Of a stretch of 31,877 bases of DNA, positions 18,379-29,203 are shown piece by piece. The stretch covers positions 327,521 through 359,397 of the forward strand of contig BFEA01000112.1 in NCBI GenBank assembly GCA_003427395.1, given 5' to 3'. Position numbers and translations under genes: made by a program. The DNA is from Chara braunii. Taxonomy: Eukaryota; Streptophyta; Charophyceae; Charales; Characeae. Under the pieces are notes generated by a model. That model worked only from the letters and a program-made list of their open reading frames with translations, searched no databases and was not told where the DNA came from. Position 1 is the first letter of the stretch, and the number at the start of each line of letters is the position of its first letter.

Positions 18379-20681
18379 ACCTCACGCCTAGTGTGACTTC
18401 CTGATCGGAGTGGGATGGGGGCCCGAAAGTGCGAAAAGGGGTGTGCCAAGGATTTTAGGAAAGTGGGGGAGGAGTCCCAGGTCGGAACTGAGATCTCCTG
18501 TGGCAAGTTCTAGGGGTACAGGTGCAAAAGGGGATATACTCAGAGGGGAGGTTGCTGATGTCGTGCAGCATAAGGCATATGGCATGCGTAGTGCATCTCC
18601 GACTACATTTCTGGGACACTTCTCCGGTTATCGCACTACAAATAGATTTAAACACTCTTGCTTTCCCGAACAAAATCCCAACAACATTGCCCCTGCCAAC
18701 AAGTGTAACGTTAAGGCCAACAGGAAAAAGGAATCACCATCGCCGTTGGTTTCGTCTTCGAGATTGGTCGTGCGATTCAGCCAGATGTCAGTGCTGCCCG
18801 TAACAGGCCTCGGGTTCCGCCGAGGTAGGCCGTACGCGGAGGTTGTGCAATCGTCGTTCAACTTCGGTTCGGGCCTGTCGGGTAGTTCCCGAAGCTCGGC
18901 GCGCCTAGTGATACTGACAACCTTCGCACGACGGGGTGGGCCAGTAGCGAGCTATGGAATTTCACGGTACTTCTGTGAGTTGGTGATACGGGAGAAGGAT
19001 ATGGAAGGGTGGGAAGTTGGTAGTAATAACGACGAAGCCGGGGGATATAAAATATTGCGTGTTATAAGTTTTCGGGTAGTCGGGACACCTGGGGTCGCTA
19101 GTTATGGCACAGTGAAAATCCCTTGCGCATAAGCAAACGTTTCTGTTAGGCAAGGGAATTCCGGATTTCTTAAATTTCCCCGCCGTCTGAGTTGTTCGCC
19201 TTCCCAATACTCACGATATTCCGGATCCCTCAGAGTTTTGACGTATAGGGAGGAGGCTGCGCAGCCACGTCGGTTTAGCAAGCTGCATCCCCCACATCTT
19301 TACGCAAGGTTAAGGCTGACTTACGCAGGCGAGTGCATACGTGGCGACTCGGTTTTCTCGAGATCGCGATCGTACGGACACGTGTACGTAAGAAACAACT
19401 GATTGGTTCCGTGTGCCGGTCGCATTCAACCGTAAATGCAATTATCCTACCAATCACTACATGCCATATAGGTGACGCAAAAATCGTCAGTTAGACTCCA
19501 GACATCCAAAGTGAGCATTCCTCATCAGGCCTGATTGCATATCTCACGTAGGCGAACACTGGTCAGAGACAACACGCATCGTGAAAACATATCGAAAAGA
19601 TTGCTCAAAGAGATCCTACATTCATTTCATGCACACATACCGAGCAAAACAACAAGGAAAATCCGAAACAATATACAAAAGAAGTTCGAAAGAGAAGGGC
19701 CGTGATAAAGAGATCCGCCCTATCAGAACTCAAAATTATACAGATGGACCGAATAGGGAATGAAAGGAACAACAAAAGGAAGCCATATCCCACATCCACA
19801 CCACTGCTCTCTCTCTCATTCTCTCTCTCCTGCTGCGGACAGTCCGTCGTCGCGCTTCAATACCCACGATACCGATAGTCTGTCGCTGCATATCCACACA
19901 GAGTTGTAACCCCGCTTAGCCCGCATACGCCCGTCAGGTTCGCCTGTGCGCCACAGTCCATCGTGGCCTACACGTCAACCCCGCATACTTGGCACCAGCT
20001 CGTCGGGTCGCCCAACTCTCACACTCACTCACCTTCCAACTTGCTCGTTAGCCGACCCTCACTGATCACGCTAACCTCGAAATTCTTAGAGAATCGCGCT
20101 TGCGGAATTTATAGCATGCATGCCTGCGCGAAAGGTACGGGATTAAGCTCAGATGGATAGGGAAAGAAGAGAGGAAGTGCCTACGTCTGCATGGCCAGGC
20201 CTCCGCGGGGGTCATAGCCGCTCTCCACGCATTGATCCAGTCATGCAGGCGTTGCGGCCAATTAGAACAGAGTATGCGAGACGAGAAAGGAGAAGGAAGA
20301 AGGCGGGCAGCATAGGAGAATCAAGAAGGAAGAAGGATTACAGTTGCAATCGCGCCCGCCAAAAACGACCGTTACACAAGATTAAAGGCGCGATTTAGTC
20401 AGAACCCAGTTCCTTGTGCCACAAGATGCGTGCAAACGTTGCGCAACAAAATTCAGAGCGCCTAAATTCCTAGTCTAAGTCCTAATTGCAAAAGGAAATT
20501 TCGAGAAAAAAAACAATTTCGAGAGCCCGCGGGGGCTCGACATCAGTTAGAAATTTGAAAATGAAAATCCCTCGCGCTAATCGCGCCAAAATTCCTAGTG
20601 CTTATAGCAAAACAAGAAAGAAACTATGGTACAGTCATTTCTTGCGCCCGTCATGGCGTCGCCATCCAATCGTCGGCGCGG
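18379..20681 (-). repeat. 3' LTR of element 2
   Basis: About 2,303 bp, about 95 percent identical to 29204-31515 in the part I aligned. The lower end is set by the primer-binding site junction in the other copy. The upper end is where the two copies stop matching. A minus-strand purine tract (GGGAGGGGGAAA, 20799-20788) followed at 20771 by TGAGTTGTGG suggests the LTR may originally have begun there, with 20682-20771 missing from the other copy. No clear TG...CA ends or target duplication are visible. Confidence 0.85.
20106..20113 (-). promoter_or_regulatory. TATA box of the 3' LTR of element 2
   Basis: CTATAAAT on the minus strand, conserved at 30946-30953 in the 5' LTR. It lies about 570 bp into the LTR, so transcription would start near 20080 and leave about 1.7 kb of R-U5 downstream. 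Confidence 0.5.
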
Positions 20682-21014
20682 GGCTTTCCCGACGTTGGCT
20701 CAACGAATTCCAACAAAAACGAAAAAGAAGCGAGGGTATCCATGCAACTTGCCCAACCGATCCACAACTCACCCCTTTGTCTTGTCGTTTCCCCCTCCCA
20801 GTAGCCCGATGCAGAAAATCGCGCGATGACAGAAAGTAGTTCGTCACATATATGACGCCCAGGGGGTTCCAATCTTGAGCAAGCTCCTGCTTGTTTGATT
20901 CTTCGACACGTGTCGACCTGTCTAATCGATCGACGACGTTGAGCTCTCTACGTGCCACTTACCGTAAGATAACAGTGCGGAAGTCATCAAATAGTGGCAT
21001 TCGTGGGCTCTATC
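20682..21014 (-). other. Untranslated stretch between ORF X and the 3' LTR, with candidate polypurine tract
   Basis: No gene. GGGAGGGGGAAA at 20799-20788 (minus strand) is the best polypurine-tract candidate for plus-strand priming. A 19-bp sequence (GACGCCCAGGGGGTTCCAA, 20854-20872) is identical to 26610-26628 in the linker between protease and RT, suggesting a template-switch or duplicated fragment. Confidence 0.5.
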
Positions 21015-21979
21015 CTACAGATTCCCGAGGAAGGGCAATCTAATTACGGTTGGAGGAGGTGGTGGGGGATCTTGGGGAAGAGGGGGCATGAAGCGATGGA
21101 TATCCTGGGTTCCGAGGGCGTGAAGAGGAGTGTAGTGGATGGAATGGTGGATGTGAGGGAAACGAGGGTACTCGTGTTGATGGGGAAGCAAGGCGAGGTA
21201 GTCGGGATAGAAGGTGGAGATGGTACAACGGAGGGCAGTGAGGAAATTCTCGTAGTTCTCGCAGGAGGAGATCGTACCCGAGACAACACAATAAACTTCT
21301 ATGTTATTTTATTCCCGCTAGTTCATGCTAAAGAGAAGGATGTGGAGAAGGAAGGAATCGACAAGGGAGTGAGTGGTAGAGTGTGCTCAGTGTGGGACGA
21401 TGGTGATCTGGAGACGCGTGGCGTAGAGTTGATGGAAGAGGGTGGGCGGGAAAGGACACCATTCATCGGGAAAAGGAGGTCGTCCTGGGAGTTGGCGGAC
21501 CATCATGTAATCATGGGGATGGCGGGATAATGACCGGGGACGAAGCCCAATCGCCCGCATCTCTACGAAGGCGAAGGGTATGGCGGGGTGGGGAAAGGGA
21601 TGAAGCTGACGATTCACTCCTCCTGCGGCGGCGGCTCCCCGATCCCTCGGCGGCAGCTCCATCGTCTTCGGGCTCCTCGCGCGGCGGCTCCGGATTGAGC
21701 GACGGGTCTCCCAACAGCAGCTCATGCGGGGGGCCTTCCTTGATCGGTCGCTTGCCTTCCGCCTTTTCTCGTCGTCTCTGCGCTTCGGCCTCTCTTTCTT
21801 CCTCACTTTGCCTAGGCCGATCACCTGCTTCTTCGGGCTCGCTCTCCTCCTCTTCTTCGTCTTCCTCCTCTTCCTCTTCCTCTAATTCTTCCTCAGTCTC
21901 TTCTTTACCGAGATAGTCGGAATCATCCGGATCCGTGCGCGATTCTTCTTCTTCTTCTTCTTCTTCTTCTTCTTTCTCT

Positions 21980-22023
<44 letters not shown>

Positions 22024-23108
22024 TTCGTCTTCGTTGGCGGCGGCCCACGCGTTTGCTCGCCGGATGACGGGGTCCCACAGCACAAGATCGGTCAAGTTGA
22101 TTTCCAGGTAGAGATCCTGGGACAGGTAAAGACAGTTGTCCACATCCAACTCCGTGCACGTGGACCACAGTAGATGAGCCGTAAGCGTGCGGGGGAGTAC
22201 GTCAGGGTCGGGCTTGCTGTCGCACCTTGATAGGATGTCAAGAGGCAGATCGTCCACTAGCTGCGCCAAGAACACCAGTAGCTCGCTCGTGATGAGGGCG
22301 AGATTTCCCTCCTCCACCTTGCCAAGCACTATGCCTAGCAGCTCTCCCTGCGTTTTTGTGCGCCAGGCCTGCGCGATCAGCAGCTCCACTTCATCATTCG
22401 GGACTTCAGTCCCTTCCCCTCAAGGCACTGGCTCGGACCAATGAAAGATCACCTCCACGAGGCAGAAGCTAAGCTCCAGGTAAGCGTCCCACCAATCCTT
22501 CCACTTATCTTCATTCAGGATCGGCACGCTGAGCGGCTTGATGCAGAAAGAGAGGGTGGGGGCGCGAGCAGACTCCCAGAAGGTGGGGAGATCGGAAGGA
22601 AGACCGAAGAGGGAAAGACGAAGACGACTCATTGGGGCGGCGCAAAAGGACGAAGCTCCGAAAGCAAGATCAACGGCGAACAGCTGGAAGAGCGGAGTTG
22701 GAGATCGTTGTCGTGAGACGTCACGATCGTGTCTCCCCGACAAGCCAGGAGCGCCGTCCACGCGGCCGCAACTTCTTCTCCCCAAGCCCTCAAGGTGCGG
22801 AAGATGTCTGCGTGGATCTCTGAAGGTATCGCGGTGACGTCCACGGTGAAGACGATGATGATGGAGACGTGGCTGGCCCCGGACAGAGACAGGCGCCGAA
22901 AGGCCGAGATCTCGGCCAGTACAAGTGTCGCTCCCGCCTGCGCAAATCGAAACTCGGTTGCCGCGTGGATCGCTGCCGTGCTGAAGAAGGCCGCAAATCG
23001 AAGAAGGTCAGGGCTGAGTTGGGGCCGTTGTACTTGCCGGATTATCGCAACTCGCCCCCTTGGGGTCGTCAACTGCGCACTAATTGGCTGCTCCACCGAA
23101 AAGCTCAT
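21015..23108 (-). pseudogene. ORF X: large extra gene after integrase, function unknown
   Basis: It starts at ATG 23108-23106, overlapping the pol stop TGA (23107-23105) as ATGA. Segments: 23108-22629 (RFAAFFSTAAIHAATEFRFAQ...), a frameshift near 22700, then 22785-22420 ending ...NEDKWKDWWDAYLEL. A TGA follows at 22420-22422, after which the same frame continues to 21511. That part holds an aliphatic domain (LDVDNCLYLSQDLYLEINL), then Asp16, Glu runs, and Arg/Ser/Pro-rich sequence. After another frame change near 21515 a C/T-ending-codon frame continues to TAG 21015-21017, with stops at 21387, 21318 and 21309. No signal peptide, clear membrane helix or known domain is visible, so I would not call it env. 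About 690 codons if joined. Confidence 0.6.
21943..22023. repeat. Triplet microsatellite encoding Glu and Asp runs in ORF X
   Basis: (TTC)n at about 21943-21974 and (CGT)n at about 21980-22023 on the plus strand give poly-Glu and a run of 16 Asp in the ORF X frame. Triplet slippage keeps the frame, so length can vary freely between copies. Confidence 0.9.
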
Positions 23109-24640
23109 GGCAATGGAGGCGAGGACGGAGTTGCTGACAAAGGAGAGGGGGGGGCTAGACAGTTATCGTCCTCTTCGACGTCGAAGGAGGAAGCAGACGA
23201 AGAGGGAGATGGGGAGGTAGGGAGGGGACACAAACAGGACACGTGGCGAACGATTGGACGAGCCGATCGGCTGCCTGAGACCTCGGGCGCCAGCCGCACC
23301 GTGTTCACCGCGTTCGGGCCGAGCTCGACCACGCGAAATCGCCCAAAGAATCGTGGCGCTAACTTCCCTTGGCGAGCACATTTCCTCACCTGCACCATGT
23401 CCCCCAATTTATACTGCGACCGTGGATCCGCGTTCCCATTTCGGGCCTCATAGCTACGAACCTGTCGTCCGTGGGCCAATTCAGTCATCCGTTGGCGCTT
23501 TCGGGCCAGTCGGGGAAGGGACTGTTCCATCAATTCCAAGTGTCGTTTGGCCTTGTCCCGGACCGTGGCCCTCGTAGGCCGTCGCCCCAGGGCCGATTCA
23601 TCGTAGAGACTCGGTATCGAGACGCATGCCAAGCTATTGGTACGCAATTGAAAATGGGTGAAGCCTGGAGATTCATGGGGCATTCCTCGATGGACCACCA
23701 AGATGTGATCTACGATATTAGGCCAAGGCCTCGTATCCTGAGCCGCGATATTTCGTCGCAGAGCCGTCTTAATCACCCGATTCGCGTTTTCTACCAGCCT
23801 ATTAGACTGTGACATGTGGGGTGCAGTATTACGAATGGCGACACCGTGCAGGACCAGATTCCTTAAAACTTCCCCTCTACATTATGCCCCGTTGTCGGTT
23901 AAGATCTCTTTTGCGTCCTGGTGCATCCCGAGAAAACGGTTGACGTACCACGCAATTCTGCCGCCTGTCACGTTTTGCATGAATACGCCTCGATCCATTT
24001 CGAAAAGTGATCCACCAATACCAATAAAAATATTCGCAGCTATTTGGTCCAGGAGGTAGCACTATATCGATAGTATCCATGCTAACTCTTTGAAATGGTC
24101 GTTCGACGACAGTCGGGATTATCGATCTTGGCGGCTGAATCGACGCCTTGTCAGCGGCACAAACCTGACAATTTCGGACGATGAACTTAACATCGTCGCG
24201 AATATTGGACCAATACCATTCATTTTTGTCCATCGCCATCTCACTGATTCGGACGACGAAATAGGCCGCAGTTTCCTCATGAGCTGACTTAACCCAATCA
24301 TACCTCATGAACGGATATGGTACAGTCATCCATATCCCACTACCGTCCGTCTTTCGTTTTTCCAATCGACCCTCGTTCCATCAATAGTCCCGAGCCCTCT
24401 CATTAGCCCTCCTCCGATCCTCCCTAGTGAAGTCTCGGAGGGGGTTCCCTACTACAATAGCTATCAAAACGACGCCGGTCCAGACTTCAGCCCGTCTAAA
24501 CCTTTTGGTCTTTTCCAGACCCTCTGATGTGGCATCGAGGAACCGAGCCTCGGTCAGGATTTTATCGGTTCGACACAGGGGCACAATGAAGGCTTATTGC
24601 CGCTTCGATACTAGATGTAAGAGCCATGGGCTCTCGATAC
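23105..24640 (-). pseudogene. pol: Element 2 integrase
   Basis: The zinc-binding region shows AHEE... and the NCQVC pair (24365-24180). The core begins RVSMDTIDI, with the first catalytic Asp. After a frame change the TDNG motif is readable near 23905, followed by a TAA. The Glu lies in SQSNRLVENANRVIKTAL at 23815. The C-terminal domain includes YKLGDMVQVRK and FFGRFRVVELGPNAVNTVRLA, a GPY/F-like module. It ends in a low-complexity Ser/Pro tail at TGA 23105-23107. No chromodomain is present. The second His of the zinc finger is not where I expect it, possibly lost. Confidence 0.82.
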
Positions 24641-24733
24641 GCACTGTCGACAATCTACCCATTCGGCGTACCCCTCCCCACTAGGATGCATAGGGACAAA
24701 GTAGACTCGCGAGATTGCTTCGCAAAAATAACA
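24641..24733 (-). pseudogene. Zinc-ribbon-like Cys motif between RNase H and integrase
   Basis: The frame 24814-24611 contains CYFC, 23 residues, then CRQC, i.e. CX2CX23CX2C. It lies between RNase H and the integrase zinc finger, in a different frame from the RNase H part. This looks like a small metal-binding insert in the polyprotein, which is not part of the standard gypsy domain order. Function is not known to me. Confidence 0.35.
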
Positions 24734-24800
24734 AAATTTGTCAGGTAGAGGGAGAAGAGATGTGAAGGAAGGAGAGAGAGGGGCTCTAGAGTTACCTCCG

Positions 24801-27042
24801 TCACCTATTGCCACGTGCTTGCTTCTTGTTACATGGAAGAACTGACACCTGTCCGTACCGGGGCCCGCTCGTTGGCTCTGGTTCTTTCCACAGGATGATC
24901 TCTTCGCCTTTGGCGACCTTCGTTGGACGATGCAATCGTGTCAACCCATCCGCGTTCCCATGCCTCTCCGTCTTCCGGTGGATGATATCGAAATCGTATT
25001 CTTGTAACCACACCGCCCAACGTCCAATCATACCTGTATAGTTAGTAAGTCTCTTGAGGGCCAATAGCAGCTCGTGGTCGGTAACGAGGAGGAACTTCTG
25101 CCCGTAAAGATACGAATGAAAGTGTTGGATTCCCCAGACCACCGCATAGCATTCTCCTTGGGGAGTTGAATCATTCCTTCGCTCGTCCGACACGGTACGG
25201 GACCAGTACTCGATGACGTGTTCGCGACCGTCCTTCCCCTTCTGTGTTATAATAACGGAGATTGTTTCGGGCTGTCAATCTGTAATGAGAATGAACTGCT
25301 TCGCAGCGTCCGGTCGGATCAAAATAGGTGTCATGGCCAAGGCTTCCTTGAGAGTGATGAAGGTCCTTCGCACTCCGTGTCCCAATTGAGAAACTGGTCC
25401 TTTTGTAGCAGGTTTGTTAGCGGTCGTGCGATAGCAGCGAATCCCTTGATAAATCGACGGTAATACGATGCGAGTCCTATGAAGGCGCGAACCTGCGTTT
25501 GCGACGTGGGAATTGGAGCGTCTCTGACGGCCGCGACTTTTCTCGAATCGGGCCTCAAGCCTCCCCATGTCACCACGTAGCCTAAGAACGAGATTTTCGA
25601 AAGGAAGAACTCGCTTTTCTCCAGCACAATCTTGAATCCGGCGTATCTCAGCACTCCCAACGTCCATTCGATGTGTTGTGCATGTCCGTGGTATGATTCC
25701 AAGTAGACGAGGATGTCGTCCATATACACGATTACGCAAAAATTAATCATCCCCTGCGTTAACCGAGTCTTGTTGACAAAGTTTTGGAACGTCACGTTCA
25801 TCGCTCTTTGAAAGGTAGTTGGCACGTTGCAGATTCCCATCGGACACCGAACTCACTGCCACGTGCCTTCGATTCTTCGAACAAAACGAAAGCGGTCTTT
25901 GGCCGGTCTTCCTCCTTAACCAGGATATGGTGAAATCCATGACGAATATCGAGCTTACTAAAGTAATTAGCACATCCAATCGCATCCAACAAATCATCAA
26001 TCCGGAGGAGAGGTTATACATCTTTGATCGTGATATCATTCAGCTTTCGATAATGGATGCAGATGCGGACTGACCCATTCTTTTTAGGCACTAATACGAC
26101 CGGGAACGACCATGGCCCAATGGCGGGTTCAATCCATCCGTTAGCTTCGAATTCTCTAATCCTCTGTAGAGTTGTCTTTCATTCTGCGAGGGAGTATCGA
26201 TATGGTTTGCAGTGGATTGGAGGGTGGTTTCCGGTCTGGATTTCGTGCTGAATCACTAACGATAGGCCGATATCCGTATCGGTCACAGTAATCGCTCCCT
26301 GATATTCCCTTAAAATGCCCGCGATTAGGTGGTGGATTTCGTCTGACACGTACTGTGGCACATGTAATTCATACACTTGGTCAAGTATCTGAACGGAGAT
26401 CTGTTTGGTGTTCGTTCGTGCGGCGCTTCCGGGAGGGGGTGCGGAAATGAAGGAGTTATCCGATTGCCAGGAAAACACCGTGGCCATCATCTGCGCATCT
26501 TCTTCCCGAATTGCCACGTGTTCTTCCAGGGTCACACCATCGCGGATGTCCTGCCATCGCATGGGTTTTTCCGCGATCTTGATTCTAAGGCCTTTGGGTT
26601 CGACTTCGGGACGCCCAGGGGGTTCCAAAGAGTCGGCCTCGACCCCTAAGCGTGACAATCTTACCTCTTTCCCTGGAGGTAACAGGGAACGGGGTAAGTT
26701 TGTGATATCACAAAAATGTCTCTTGTCGTTATATCTTGCAAGAAGAGGGGAAACGCCTTCGCACAGTGTTCAAGGAGGTTCCAAAGAATCGACCATCCTG
26801 GAAATTTGTACGAGAGGCTCTCCCAAGATCATTGCACGTGTCCTTTCTAGGTTTCGTTCTGTTATGCTGAACGATCTCGCAATCGTTCGTCGAGCTGGGT
26901 AATAAATGCGTTGTTGGGCTAGTTCTCGGACCACTAGATCTTCCTCGTCACTGTCATCAGTATCACTCGAGAGTTCCCGTTTCTCTTTCCGTTTCCCTAT
27001 CCGGGATTTGTTACACTCCGCGGGATCTTTCCATGTGATCAT
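24801..27042 (-). pseudogene. pol: Element 2 reverse transcriptase and RNase H
   Basis: An acidic/basic linker (27042-26770; SDTDDSDEEDLVV) precedes RT. RT landmarks are FSKLDIRHGFHHI (about 25965), PMGICNVPTTFQRAM (25840) and an intact YMDD (25840-25331 ORF). RNase H follows with AKQFILITD, ending in TGA 25275-25277, and continues in frame at 25193 (ECYAVVWGIQHF, LLVTDHE, RHGNADGLTRL). Lesions: stops at 26770-26772, 26179-26181, 26014-26016 and 25275-25277, and frameshifts near 25860-25910 and 25380. The motif DSLEPP occurs twice in the linker. Confidence 0.88.
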
Positions 27043-27053
27043 TCGGAGGGCTC

Positions 27054-27769
27054 CTATTGAAGGAGATCACGGGGCTGCGTCCGCCATGGTTCGAGAGTCA
27101 GTCTCATGGGTATGGCGTACGATTTTCCTCCCGTGTTTCGGAGGACAATCGATCGTCTTTCAAAGTCCAGATTGGCTCTCAGCGCCGTGAGAGCTGGTAA
27201 TCCTAAAAGAACGTCGTAGGTGCTTACATCTAACACTACGACATCTCCAAGGGCATGTACCTTTCCTAACCGAAAAGCGACGTTCGTCATTCGCCCTACT
27301 GTTTAAATCTTTTCTTCGTCTGCAAAGACGAGATGATCTTTCTCCGCAAGCATGATCATGTCTTTTCTTCTTCCCGCTCTTTCCACTACTCTTAGCGAGA
27401 TAGCCAAGATTGCGGCTCATGAGTCGATGATGGCATTGTACGGAATTCCACAGACTTCGATGTCACATTCAGCGGATTTCCACGGGATTGCTTTTATCCG
27501 CAGGAAATGATCATTCTTCTGTATTAGTCCCAATCGGATAGGTTCCGTCGTACTAGCAGGGTTCGGATTGTCCTCTTGAGCAGGGGCTTTTTTTTTGTGT
27601 TCACCGTTCTCGCAAAAGTGAATCGTTTCCTGTTCGCCTTGCAGTGTTGCAGCATGCGTTCGTTAGTCTGTTCCGAAATGGAAAACAAATGTCCGATTGG
27701 GAGGGGAATGTGGTGATCCAGAGCGTGGACGATGTTCAAAACATCTATTTCCCTAGGGAGGGTCTCCAT
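27054..27769 (-). pseudogene. pol: Element 2 protease region
   Basis: The frame 27769-27524 (ending ...ERMLQHCKANRKRF) runs into an A9 tract (plus-strand T9 near 27590). From there the reading continues one frame back to the protease active site, IPYNAIIDS, where TGA (27417-27419) replaces the Gly that normally follows Asp-Ser/Thr. Another TAA is at 27303-27305. The flap-distal part continues as VLDVSTYDVLLGLPALTALRANLDF. Two stops and at least one frame change make this non-functional. Confidence 0.8.
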
Positions 27770-29013
27770 TCTGCCACTTCTCGCTGTTCCTGGGCGGGTC
27801 TAATAGTCCCTATCATTCCCAACCCCCGATATCCTAATGTCACATACTGATCTAGCGGAATAAGCTCTGCAGCTTCTTCCATAGTGGCTAACATACTTCC
27901 TTCCATCTCTTCCAGCATCGCTCCTACCCTTCCCGACCCATTGGTGATTGGTGCCGCAGCTACTGGGGCGGCCCTAACTCGCGGTTGCGTGGGTCGGTGG
28001 GGGCAATCCCAGGCTATGTGTCCTGATTGATGACACGTGCAGCAAACGCTCAGATTGCCTGCAACACCTCCGGCTGCGGGGACGGGAGCCAATCCCTGCT
28101 GTATTGGGGCAGCTCGTACAGCTATGGGACGCACCGATCTCATCATCGATTCTATTCGAGCATTGTGTTCGCGCTGCTCCTTTTTGCTTTCTTGAGTCAA
28201 GTTTACCAGTGTTTTGGTTAGCTCTAGTAAAGCGGCTGATTCGTTCGATCGTGCGGGATTTTCCACCGGTGGTGGGGGCGTAGCCATCACGGGGACGGGC
28301 ATTCCCCTGATCACACTGGGGGCTCTCCGTTTGGGCGTGATCTGCTCCAAATAGGTGACTGGTCGGGACACAAACCCCATACTTTCGAACTTGTTTTGCA
28401 GCGTGGCCAACTCGGCCTTGGCCCTCGCTAACTCCAACGAATCCCCTTCCATGGGATAGTCTTCCCCCTCTAGGAAACTCGCGACAAACTTTCGTTCCAT
28501 CTCTTCCGCAACGGCCATAATCTGTTGCAGCGTATGGGTGATGGGGGAGAACTGTTTACGCAGCTTCGCCCTCATCGTTCTGTTGCGGAGTCCATCGATA
28601 AATAAGTCTCTTCCTACCTGCTCCCCTCGTTCAGTTTTCACGAACATTCGATAGAATCTGTTGCGGTATTCCGTGACGGATTCGAGGGGTTTTTGAACCT
28701 GATCTTTAATCATGAAGAGAGTCTGTTCGGGATGGATATAATCAAATCGATTCAAAAAGTCCCGCTCGAATGTCGGGAGATCAATCCACACATAGGTACT
28801 AAACCAACGACGTGCATCTCCTCCTAATCGGGCGGGGATGTTAATTTGTGCTTCATCATTGTCATACTGCTGTGCTCGGAGCGTGGCCAACCATGCTGAG
28901 GCAATATGATGTGTCGGGTCGAAAAGGTAGAGGTCGGGTGGGGCTATAGGTGTCCGTGCTCGCGGCGCAGGCGCCGACGGAGCTTGATTGGGGTTTTATT
29001 GATTGGCGTTCAT
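27745..29013 (-). pseudogene. gag: Element 2 gag with CCHC zinc knuckle
   Basis: The ATG at 29013 is followed five codons later by TAA (28996-28998). The same frame then stays open to TAG at 27745, so a single CAA-to-TAA change is likely. The Retrotrans_gag-like region (HIASAWLATLRAQ, ARRWFSTYVWIDLPTFERDFLNRF, SVTEYRNRFYRMF) is followed by a coiled-coil-like stretch and a CX2CX4HX4C knuckle (CCTCHQSGHIAWDC, 28044-28003). Gag forms the particle and the knuckle binds RNA. The leader to the primer-binding site is about 180 nt. Confidence 0.88.
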
Positions 29014-29191
29014 GTTGGTCGCTTGCCGAGCACCCGACCTATTTCTTGTGACTATAGGATCGCGTTGCGGCTCAATCAATATAAGATACAAATTTAGTTA
29101 TTTCCTGTTCCGTGCTCGGGGGCGTCCTCTGTTAGCAAGGTCGCTCTACACTAATTACCCACCTGTCCGACCTAGAGCCGACCACATGTTA

Positions 29192-29203
29192 GCTCCGATA
29201 CCA
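29192..29203 (-). other. Primer-binding site of element 2 (initiator-Met type)
   Basis: TGGTATCGGAGC on the minus strand matches 11 of 12 bases of the plant initiator-Met tRNA complement. It directly abuts the inner end of the 5' LTR, where the match to the 18.4-kb copy begins (ACCTCACGCC). Confidence 0.8.

Noticed and set aside
18410-19132. 240-codon plus-strand open frame inside the LTR of element 2
   Set aside because: It is antisense to the element, shows no family motif, and the matching frame in the other LTR (29235-29957) is split by a stop. It is a chance frame in the LTR.
20994-21530. 178-codon plus-strand ORF opposite ORF X
   Set aside because: Codon-position bias favours the minus strand (C/T-ending codons of ORF X). 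The plus frame is its shadow and has no recognisable motif.
21015-23108. ORF X as a retroviral-type envelope gene
   Set aside because: The position fits, but I see no signal peptide, no clear membrane anchor and no paired Cys pattern, and the C-terminal half is acidic and Arg/Ser-rich.
26770-27042. Acidic linker (SDTDDSDEEDL) as a separate gene
   Set aside because: It lies in frame with the following RT segment between protease and RT, so it is a polyprotein linker.
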